This document shows, piece after piece, positions 1 to 4,335 of a DNA stretch of 5,860 bases. This DNA is from Candidatus Auribacterota bacterium (GTDB taxonomy: Bacteria; Auribacterota; JAFGBW01; JAFGJP01): NCBI GenBank assembly GCA_016929035.1, contig JAFGJP010000141.1:1-5860 (forward strand). The letters are read 5' to 3'. A program made the position numbers and the translations under genes. Under the pieces are notes generated by a model. That model saw nothing but the letters and a program-made list of their open reading frames with translations. It had not been told where the DNA came from and did not search any database. Every line of letters begins with the position of its first letter. Positions within the stretch are counted from its first letter, which is position 1.

Positions 1-80
1 CATGTCGAACAAGTTAAACCACTTCTGATGATTTCCAGTTCAACGCGACGGCCGTCCTTTTTTATGACTTTCCCCTTCAC
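1..80 (-). CDS. Partial small-protein start, possibly RseC/MucC-like
   Basis: A minus-strand reading frame begins with GTG at 80-78 and is open to the left edge; only its first 26 complete codons are visible. The start is supported by AAGGAG at 92-87, six bases upstream. The peptide begins MKGKVIKKDGRRVELEII and continues RSGLTCST, with the next codon starting TG (Cys possible). A short basic strand, then V-x-L-E and an Arg-Ser, then Cys, resembles the N-terminus of RseC/MucC-family membrane proteins, where a similar strand leads into a CxxC cluster. Those proteins are linked to sigma-E control, SoxR reduction and Rnf gene clusters. The Shine-Dalgarno and open frame are seen; the family is inference from 26 residues. 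It lies 125 bp downstream of the nitroreductase on the same strand. It could be any small protein, or chance. Confidence 0.42.
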   Translation of the reverse strand, partial: MKGKVIKKDGRRVELEIIRSGLTCST

Positions 81-141
81 TCTGTTCTCCTTATCACAGT
101 TATTTTCTATTTCTATCGTTCATTGCCCGCCCTGATCTTAG

Positions 142-155
142 CGAAGAGCTCTTCG
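142..155. repeat. 14-bp perfect palindrome
   Basis: CGAAGAGCTCTTCG is a perfect self-complementary sequence in the spacer between the nitroreductase stop and the next minus-strand gene. As RNA it would form a 5-bp stem with an AGCT loop. No T-run follows on either strand, so it is not an obvious intrinsic terminator. It abuts the 7-bp repeat block on its right and could be an operator, a processing site or part of the repeat. Confidence 0.5.
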
Positions 156-201
156 ATTCTTGTATCTTATTTCTTACTTTTTATGTCTTGTGTCTTGAGT
201 C
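153..201. repeat. Degenerate 7-bp tandem repeat block, seven units
   Basis: Seven consecutive 7-bp units fit TTRTGTC loosely on the plus strand; examples are TTGTATC at 160, TTGTGTC at 188 and TTGAGTC at 195. On the minus strand the pattern is GAnnnAA. The phase is kept without insertions across 49 bp, although the units differ from one another. The block lies just 3' of the nitroreductase stop. Heptanucleotide short tandem repeats in spacers are known from cyanobacteria (STRR), but the sequence here differs and no relationship is claimed. No function is visible. Confidence 0.65.
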
Positions 202-205
202 TAAT

Positions 206-760
206 TTAATATTCATCAAAGCTCATGATCTCATCTAACGGCTTTCTCTTTTTCGGCGTTTCGTCATCCCTTTTCGGGTATCCCATGGCGATCAGGCAGG
301 GGATGCGGAGATTCTTCGGGACCTTCAAAACCTGCTTCACCTTCTTCTCATTGAACCATCCGACCCAGCACGTGCCGATCCCGAGCTCAGCCGCCTGAAG
401 AATAAAATGCTCTCCGGCAATACCGATATCCAGCAGGGAATAGTCCGTTCCTTTCACAACTGCTCCGGCGCGGGCGGATATCTTCATCTTTTCGTTCACA
501 AGAGCGACAATAACGCCTGCTTCACGAAGAAGACGGTTCATGCCGGCCGCATCTGTAAAAAGTCCTGAAAGAGCCGCTCCGGCCACCATTTCTTTTTTTT
601 CCCTGTCCCTGACAATAACAAATTTCCACGGCTGAGAATTACAGGCCGAAGGCGCAAGACGGGCGGCCTCGACGCATTTGATAATGTCTTCCTCCTGTAT
701 CTGCTTTTCAGTAAAGGAGCGCGTGCTTTTTCTTTTGTCTATTAGTTCTAAAAATTTCAT
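206..760 (-). CDS. Nitroreductase family FMN oxidoreductase
   Basis: A 184-residue protein, within the usual length for small single-domain nitroreductases, cytosolic and typically an FMN-bound homodimer that reduces nitro compounds, quinones or related substrates with NAD(P)H. The N-terminal R10-KSTRSF segment matches the R-x-S-x-R-x-F phosphate/FMN-binding motif. APSACNSQPWKFVIV (36-50) is the second flavin-contacting motif. DIGIAGEHFILQAAELGIGT (111-130) followed by CWVGWF is the conserved helix and turn of the family, and GYP near 160 begins the closing segment, with a tail ending KPLDEIMSFDEY. The ATG at 760 is chosen because AAGGAG lies seven bases upstream (773-768). The gene is divergent from the permease, and its leader holds a terminator-like hairpin that may control read-through. 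The fold assignment is secure; the physiological substrate cannot be read from sequence. Confidence 0.93.
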   Translation of the reverse strand: MKFLELIDKRKSTRSFTEKQIQEEDIIKCVEAARLAPSACNSQPWKFVIVRDREKKEMVAGAALSGLFTDAAGMNRLLREAGVIVALVNEKMKISARAGAVVKGTDYSLLDIGIAGEHFILQAAELGIGTCWVGWFNEKKVKQVLKVPKNLRIPCLIAMGYPKRDDETPKKRKPLDEIMSFDEY

Positions 761-767
761 AAATAGA

Positions 768-773
768 CTCCTT
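768..773 (-). promoter_or_regulatory. Ribosome binding site of the nitroreductase
   Basis: AAGGAG on the minus strand, seven bases before the ATG at 760. It fixes the nitroreductase start and lies downstream of the hairpin cluster, so it is not itself inside a visible stem. Confidence 0.8.
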
Positions 774-784
774 AAAAATTAATT

Positions 785-799
785 TCCCCGGGTTAAAGC
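785..799. repeat. 15-bp direct repeat, copy 1
   Basis: TCCCCGGGTTAAAGC here matches TCCCCGGTTTAAAGC at 894-908 in 14 of 15 positions and in the same orientation. The two copies flank the central long hairpin (820-875). Each copy with its neighbouring bases can form a small hairpin (CCCG/CGGG here, CTCCGG/CCGGGG in copy 2), so they look like two copies of one palindromic module. Confidence 0.6.
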
Positions 800-801
800 A
801 C

Positions 802-821
802 GGGTTTTCTTTAAAAAACCC
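802..821 (-). promoter_or_regulatory. Alternative hairpin overlapping the terminator base
   Basis: On the minus strand GGGTTTT (821-815) can pair with AAAACCC (808-802) across a 6-base loop. The pairing uses two G bases (821-820) of the terminator-like stem and four bases of its T-run. It therefore cannot form together with the complete terminator structure. It behaves formally like an antiterminator; whether it acts as one is inference. Confidence 0.4.
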
Positions 822-875
822 CGCTTCGTAGAATATCGTAAAAATCTCTACGACATTTTTACGATATTCAGCGGG
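813..875 (-). terminator. Terminator-like long hairpin in the nitroreductase leader
   Basis: Read on the minus strand, CCCGCT (875-870) and GAATATCGTAAAAAT (869-855) pair perfectly with ATTTTTACGATATTC (845-831) and AGCGGG (825-820). The apical loop is 9 bases and a 5-base bulge TACGA (830-826) lies on the 3' side only. The stem is followed by one G and six T (818-813), the layout of an intrinsic terminator. On the plus strand no T-run follows, so the polarity is toward the nitroreductase, starting 53 bases before its ATG. The loop contains TCGTA, complementary to the bulge, so a loop-bulge contact is possible. A separate 7-bp pairing, 853-847 with 832-826, is also possible. It may be an attenuator, the end of a short transcript, or a palindromic repeat that resembles a terminator. 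Confidence 0.55.
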
Positions 876-876
876 A

Positions 877-930
877 TAATCGATGCGCTTTCATCCCCGG
901 TTTAAAGCCGGAGAAATCGCGCATCGATTA
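877..930. repeat. 54-base compound inverted repeat
   Basis: TAATCGATGCGC (877-888) and GCGCATCGATTA (919-930) are perfect 12-bp inverted arms. Inside, on the minus strand, TTT (916-914) pairs with AAA (891-889), and CTCCGG (913-908) pairs with CCGGGG (900-895) with one G-T wobble around a 7-base loop. The interruptions are a two-base bulge and a three-base bulge. The element is one base from the terminator-like hairpin, so the two could stack end to end in RNA. Copy 2 of the 15-bp direct repeat lies inside it. No T-run follows on either strand. Confidence 0.65.
894..908. repeat. 15-bp direct repeat, copy 2
   Basis: TCCCCGGTTTAAAGC matches copy 1 at 785-799 in 14 of 15 positions. It lies at the centre of the 877-930 inverted repeat and supplies most of its inner stem. 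Confidence 0.6.
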
Positions 931-939
931 AATTCTTCT

Positions 940-967
940 TTGATTATGTAACCTACTCATTTATAAT
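940..967 (+). promoter_or_regulatory. Sigma70-type promoter of the permease
   Basis: TTGATT at 940-945 (four of six to TTGACA), a 16-base spacer and a perfect TATAAT at 962-967. Transcription should begin near 974, giving an untranslated leader of about 40 bases before the permease ATG at 1013. It begins ten bases right of the 877-930 hairpin, so the hairpin cluster is outside this transcript. Confidence 0.7.
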
Positions 968-989
968 ATATTAAAAAATGGCTGGTAAA
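960..989 (-). promoter_or_regulatory. Possible promoter of the nitroreductase
   Basis: On the minus strand TTTACC (989-984), an 18-base spacer and TATAAA (965-960) form a moderate sigma70 match. It overlaps the permease promoter, so the two would compete. If used, the nitroreductase message would have a leader of about 190 bases carrying all the hairpins between 786 and 930. The region is AT-rich and chance matches are likely. Confidence 0.25.
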
Positions 990-1003
990 AATATTATTTT
1001 TGC

Positions 1004-1008
1004 GGTGA
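1004..1008 (+). promoter_or_regulatory. Ribosome binding site of the permease
   Basis: GGTGA, matching the 3' portion of the AGGAGGTGA Shine-Dalgarno complement, four bases before the ATG at 1013. The short gap is expected because this is the downstream half of the complement. It supports this start. An AT hairpin (AAAAAT 987-992 with ATTTTT 996-1001) lies just upstream. Confidence 0.55.
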
Positions 1009-1012
1009 CAGA

Positions 1013-2539
1013 ATGTATCTGAAAAAAGAGCTTTCCTGGTGGGACTGTTCCGCCATTATCGTCGGCATTATCATCGGAACAGGCATCTTCAGCATTTTCC
1101 CAAAGCTTATTGCAGAAAAAAATATCTCAACCGGCATGATTCTTCTGGCCTGGTTTGCCGGCGGCATTTTCGCCTGGTTTGGTGCTATGTGCTACGCCGA
1201 GCTTTCTTCTCTTTTTCCTCATGCCGGAGGAGATTACACTTTCCTGCATAAAGCCTATTCGCTTAAAGGAGAAAACCTTGTTTCTTTTCTCTTCGGCTGG
1301 TCGCAGATCATTGTCATCCGGCCGGCTTCCATTGTCATCCTTGCTCTTATTTTCGGAAAAGAGATGCAGATCGTCTTCCCGAATTTTTCAGGAATGATCT
1401 GGAATCCTCCCTTTGTGTTTGGGCTGGCCCTTCTTATTGTCACAACGCTTATCAACATCCTCGGTATCAGCGCTGGAAAACACACGCAAAACGTCATGAC
1501 CGTCATTAAAATCGGCATACTTCTCTTTCTTATTGTTAACGGCCTGATCAAATCATTTTCCATGGACGTGGCCTCAAACCTTCAGCCTTTTTTCCTTCCG
1601 GAGAATAAAAATCTCTGGTCAGTCTTTCCGGGATTTATCAGCGCTATTGTGCTTGTGATGTGGGTTTACGGGGGATGGAACGAGGCGGCCTATGTGGCTG
1701 AGGAAGTCAGAAACCCGCACCGCGATATTCCCAAGGCTCTTTTTGTCGGAATATTTTCCGTCATGATCCTTTACCTCGGGATCAACTACGTTTTTATCGT
1801 TCACTTCTCCCCTGCTGTCATGGCCAAAAGCTACAGCCCGGCCTCTGACCTCATGGGAATGTGGTACAGCGAAAAAGGGCGCGTTATCATGTCTTCGATT
1901 ATCATGATCTCCGCTGCCGGAGCTGTTAACGGCCTGATCATGACAGGCGGGCGGATGATCTACGGGATTGCCAAAAGCACAGAAAGCCTTTTCTCTCTTT
2001 CGAAACTCCATCCCAGATTCAAGACTCCTGTCATGCCTCTTGGCGTCAACTTTGTCCTGGCTCTCATCCTGATTGTCATCAGTAAAGGAGACAGCGACTT
2101 TGTCGACAGCCTCGGCTTTTATACGGCCGGCGTATACTGGTACTTTTTCGCTCTTGTTGTTATTACTCTTATTATTATCCGCACAAAACTGACAAATGTA
2201 GAAATTCCGTATAAAGTGCCTTTCTATCCCCTCTCTCCAATCGTTTTTCTTATTGTCTCCGGGATCCTTATCTGGGGAGCTTTTGATTACAAGCCGTTCG
2301 AAACTCTTGTGGGGATCAGCCTCCTGACAGTGGGGATTCCCCTGTACTACCTCATGCACTTCAACAGGCCCGAGAATTCTCTTCACCTGGATAATGTCGA
2401 GGAATTGATGATGATGGATGTTGAGGACAGAAGAAAAAATCTGGCTGACCGCAGGCAGAATAAAGTTGACCGAAGGAAACAAAACCTGGGACGAGAGGCA
2501 GCATCAGACTACAAGGAAAGCTCTCCGGAAGAAAGTTAA
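1013..2539 (+). CDS. APC/LAT-type amino acid permease with basic C-terminal tail
   Basis: A 508-residue inner-membrane transporter of the APC superfamily (LeuT fold), closest in style to LAT/SteT-like exchangers and related amino acid permeases. TM1 carries GIIIGTGIF (18-26), the unwound substrate-binding segment. YAELSSLFPHAGGDY (61-75) follows TM2. GGWNEAAYVAEEVRNP (220-235) then HRDIPKAL is the family signature after TM6. Twelve hydrophobic segments can be counted, roughly at 13-31, 43-63, 93-115, 134-152, 161-180, 203-225, 243-265, 289-312, 341-357, 367-389, 406-423 and 431-449. The last ~60 residues are cytosolic and contain three DRR motifs at 472, 479 and 486, exactly seven residues apart, an unusual extension for a bacterial permease. 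It has its own promoter and convergent or divergent neighbours, so it is monocistronic. The substrate is not determinable; a neutral or cationic amino acid is the family expectation. Confidence 0.93.
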   Translation: MYLKKELSWWDCSAIIVGIIIGTGIFSIFPKLIAEKNISTGMILLAWFAGGIFAWFGAMCYAELSSLFPHAGGDYTFLHKAYSLKGENLVSFLFGWSQIIVIRPASIVILALIFGKEMQIVFPNFSGMIWNPPFVFGLALLIVTTLINILGISAGKHTQNVMTVIKIGILLFLIVNGLIKSFSMDVASNLQPFFLPENKNLWSVFPGFISAIVLVMWVYGGWNEAAYVAEEVRNPHRDIPKALFVGIFSVMILYLGINYVFIVHFSPAVMAKSYSPASDLMGMWYSEKGRVIMSSIIMISAAGAVNGLIMTGGRMIYGIAKSTESLFSLSKLHPRFKTPVMPLGVNFVLALILIVISKGDSDFVDSLGFYTAGVYWYFFALVVITLIIIRTKLTNVEIPYKVPFYPLSPIVFLIVSGILIWGAFDYKPFETLVGISLLTVGIPLYYLMHFNRPENSLHLDNVEELMMMDVEDRRKNLADRRQNKVDRRKQNLGREAASDYKESSPEES

Positions 2540-2585
2540 GCCGGTTAGGTCCGTTATGCCCGTTTAGCCCGTTAGGTCCGTTGAG
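2532..2585. repeat. 9-bp tandem repeat block starting at the permease stop
   Basis: Five units of 9 bp run from 2541 to 2585 with consensus yCCGTTAGG; examples are CCGGTTAGG at 2541 and CCCGTTAGG at 2568. The preceding nine bases, AAAGTTAAG (2532-2540), keep the GTTA core and contain the permease TAA, so the array may begin inside the last codons. Read on the other strand it would encode repeated Asn-Gly-Pro/Leu tripeptides, which I regard as fortuitous. Confidence 0.65.
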
Positions 2586-2588
2586 AAA

Positions 2589-2618
2589 ATCCTTCGACTC
2601 ATTACCCTCGCCCAGGAT
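2589..2618 (+). repeat. 30-bp palindrome-ended element, copy 1
   Basis: The element begins ATCCTTCGACTCA and ends CAGGAT, so the ends ATCCT and AGGAT are complementary. It matches the minus-strand reading of 2900-2929 in 22 of 30 positions, including 12 consecutive bases near the start. It follows the 9-bp repeat block by three bases. It may be a stem-loop marking transcript ends or a small dispersed repeat. Confidence 0.6.
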
Positions 2619-2642
2619 AAAAAGTGTTCCACACGGGAAAAA

Positions 2643-2677
2643 TCGTGAATCGAGAATTGTCTCTCGTGGTTCGTTCA
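2643..2677. repeat. Degenerate 7-bp tandem repeat block, five units
   Basis: Five 7-bp units start mostly with TCG: TCGTGAA at 2643, TCGAGAA at 2650, then a diverged unit, then TCGTGGT at 2664 and TCGTTCA at 2671. The phase is constant over 35 bp. CGAGA (2651-2655) and TCTCG (2662-2666) could form a small hairpin. Confidence 0.5.
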
Positions 2678-2701
2678 AGGAACGTAAAGCGCAGATATAC
2701 T

Positions 2702-2736
2702 CGTAATGCGTAGTGCGTAATGAGTCATGAGTTCTG
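2702..2736. repeat. Degenerate 7-bp tandem repeat block, five units
   Basis: Units are CGTAATG (2702 and 2716, identical), CGTAGTG (2709), then AGTCATG and AGTTCTG, all in unbroken 7-bp phase. The sequence is unrelated to the neighbouring 7-bp blocks, although the period is the same. Confidence 0.65.
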
Positions 2737-2835
2737 TGAAAAATCTTGTTAACTGGAAAAAGGAAGGACGTCAAAAAACAATATAATGTAAGCTGATGGC
2801 AGGCAGCTGTTTTTCTCCAGACTACATTCTTTTTT

Positions 2836-2891
2836 TCTGTCCTCTGTCTTCTATCTTTTTCTACGGACTCCGGACCCTGGACTATGGACTT
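2836..2891. repeat. Degenerate 7-bp tandem repeat block, eight units, two families
   Basis: Three units of TCTRTCY (such as TCTGTCC at 2836 and TCTGTCT at 2843), one transitional unit, then four units of YGGACYN (such as CGGACTC at 2864 and TGGACTA at 2878). The 7-bp phase carries through the change of sequence family. The block is preceded by a run of seven T overlapping its first base. Confidence 0.65.
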
Positions 2892-2899
2892 TTTTGCTT

Positions 2900-2929
2900 G
2901 TCCTGAACGAACGGAGTGAGTCGAAGGAC
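2900..2929 (-). repeat. 30-bp palindrome-ended element, copy 2, inverted
   Basis: On the minus strand it begins GTCCTTCGACTCA and ends CAGGAC. The terminal complementary bases differ from copy 1 on both sides together (A..T there, G..C here), so the end pairing is preserved. It lies 17 bases downstream of the hydrolase stop, where a transcript-end structure would be expected, but no T-run follows. Confidence 0.6.
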
Positions 2930-2946
2930 TACTTACCACTTACTTT

Positions 2947-4335
2947 TTACAACAGATATTTGGAATGGATCCTTATCCAGTCGACGATAACCGACTTGAG
3001 CTCGCTGCGGCTTTCCAGCATGGCCGTTCCATGACCGGCCCCATCAAAGATGAGAGCTTCCTTGGAGCCGTTGAATTTGTTGTAAAGAGCACAGCCTGAC
3101 ACAAAGATATCATTTCTTTCAGGCGAGGGATCTTTTTTGTCCATGATAAACAGCATTGCTGTCTGCTCGCAATTTTTTATGGAGTCTTCGACTTTAACAG
3201 CAAAAAAGTTTTTTGAAGGCGAAAGAACGGTCAGTGATCGAATGGGTGATGCCGGCTTAATCGTATTCACCTTTTCACAGAGCTTGATGGCCACAACGGT
3301 CCCAAGGCTTGCTCCGACAACCGAGATTTTCTTTGAGTCAACAGAGTCCTGCGATATGAGAAACTCGTAGGCTGAAAAAGCATCATCCACCATGTTCCTG
3401 TAATTTTGAGTGACAAAATTTTTTACATCTATTTTTTTTCCCTTTTTGATAACACTTTCTCCGTGCCCTCGCAGATCAATCGTCAGGACAACAAAACCGG
3501 CTTTTTGAAGATGGGGAACAAGCGTCCGCCATTCATGACGGTCTCTTCTCCACATGTGGAACAGAATCACGCCGGGATAACATTTCTTTCTTTGAGTGAC
3601 AGTCTTTTGATAAAAGCAGGAATTTTTAAGAAGCTGTGATCTTTTTGTCTGAAACAGCTGAAATCCGCATGTCGTCTGAAAGCCCCGGTCTTCTCCGCCT
3701 GTTATGAAAAAAACTTTTTCTTCTTTTTTTTCTTTTTCTTTTTCCGGCTCCGGAGACGGCGAAGAAGAAATTTTTAATACAAAGGATTCCTCGATGGCCC
3801 CGTAAGGGCTCAGGATGCGGTCAAAAGGGTCTATTCTTGATCTCCTGTTGAGAAGCGGGATGAAAGACTCCTGGATCTCCCCTGTCTTTTCTGATGACTT
3901 TTTTTCCCCGTTTTCTGCTTTGACCTCTTCAGGGGGTTCTACTCTGATGATCTTTTCGTTATAAAATTTTTCTCGTGAAAAAGAAAAATGACCGTCCTTC
4001 ACGATGATCCGGGTCACTGTCCCTTTTCTGACAGGAGCAGCAAACGCGAGAAACTCTTTTTCTAGCTCGTTCCATATCCCTACCCCAAAAATAAGCTCGC
4101 TCAGTGTCGGGATGCTGATCTCTATAACTTCTGCCGGCATGAAGAGCGATCCGACAATCCTGACATCATCCCTGGTCATAAACGTGACGGTCTGTTCACC
4201 AGAGAGAGGCTCGAGTGTGTGTTTATTCTGTGATCTCTCAGCGCCAAAAACATCTGTCTGAACAGCCATGTAAAACGCAAAAAGAACAAAAACAGCCATC
4301 CTAATCTGTTTCAGCTTCTCTGTGGACAACGTCAT
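2947..4335 (-). CDS. Exported alpha/beta-hydrolase with large internal insert
   Basis: A 462-residue protein. Residues 7-31 (KLKQIR, then a hydrophobic stretch ending near VFGA) look like a Sec signal peptide, so the enzyme probably acts in the periplasm or envelope. VTFMTRDDVRIVGSLFMP (50-67) is the usual opening strand pair of a dienelactone-hydrolase/peptidase-like alpha/beta-hydrolase. The core resumes only at CYPGVILFHM (252-261), followed by TIDLRGHGES (285-294), nucleophile elbow GASLG with Ser343, DKKDP with Asp402, and GAGHG with His435: an intact catalytic triad. The intervening 185 residues are an atypical insert with a Lys/Glu-rich stretch (about 198-207). The ATG at 4335 overlaps the recD2 stop as ATGA and has GGGGAG eight bases upstream, implying translational coupling. 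Esterase, lipase or peptidase activity cannot be separated from sequence. A T8 tract at 3724-3731 inside the gene could slip. Confidence 0.88.
   Translation of the reverse strand: MTLSTEKLKQIRMAVFVLFAFYMAVQTDVFGAERSQNKHTLEPLSGEQTVTFMTRDDVRIVGSLFMPAEVIEISIPTLSELIFGVGIWNELEKEFLAFAAPVRKGTVTRIIVKDGHFSFSREKFYNEKIIRVEPPEEVKAENGEKKSSEKTGEIQESFIPLLNRRSRIDPFDRILSPYGAIEESFVLKISSSPSPEPEKEKEKKEEKVFFITGGEDRGFQTTCGFQLFQTKRSQLLKNSCFYQKTVTQRKKCYPGVILFHMWRRDRHEWRTLVPHLQKAGFVVLTIDLRGHGESVIKKGKKIDVKNFVTQNYRNMVDDAFSAYEFLISQDSVDSKKISVVGASLGTVVAIKLCEKVNTIKPASPIRSLTVLSPSKNFFAVKVEDSIKNCEQTAMLFIMDKKDPSPERNDIFVSGCALYNKFNGSKEALIFDGAGHGTAMLESRSELKSVIVDWIRIHSKYLL

Larger units (their letters stand above)
2540..2946. other. 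Convergent spacer without a supported gene
   Basis: This 407-bp stretch lies between the 3' ends of the permease and the hydrolase. It is filled largely by short degenerate tandem repeats (listed separately) and two 30-bp inverted elements. An open frame crosses it on the minus strand but has no credible start site and reads through the repeats, so it is not called. AGCTG (2791-2795) pairs with CAGCT (2804-2808) and is followed by G and five T on the plus strand, a weak terminator candidate far downstream of the permease. No RNA gene or complete promoter is evident. Confidence 0.7.

Noticed and set aside
786..930. Known riboswitch or T-box upstream of the nitroreductase
   Set aside because: I could match no conserved core of a known class (FMN, SAM, cobalamin, T-box); the bases are dominated by perfect palindromes.
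978..1022. Fourteen-codon upstream frame overlapping the permease start (MAGKNIIFAVTECI)
   Set aside because: It has no Shine-Dalgarno and begins about four bases from the predicted transcription start. No repeated regulatory codons suggest a leader peptide.
1619..2482. Long open frame of 287 codons on the minus strand opposite the permease
   Set aside because: It lies fully antisense to a gene with clear family motifs, has no recognisable domain, and is rich in His, Asp and Lys as expected for the reverse complement of membrane-protein codons.
2782..2787. Isolated TATAAT in the convergent spacer
   Set aside because: No -35 element lies at 15-19 bp and no gene starts downstream on the plus strand.
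2541..2891. CRISPR-like reading of the spacer repeats
   Set aside because: Units are 7 or 9 bp, contiguous and degenerate, with no 25-40 bp conserved repeats or unique spacers and no cas genes.
2361..2939. Open frame of 192 codons on the minus strand across the convergent spacer
   Set aside because: It overlaps the permease tail and reads through the 9-bp and 7-bp repeats, giving an Asn-Gly-rich stretch from the 9-bp block. No family motif or start signal supports it.
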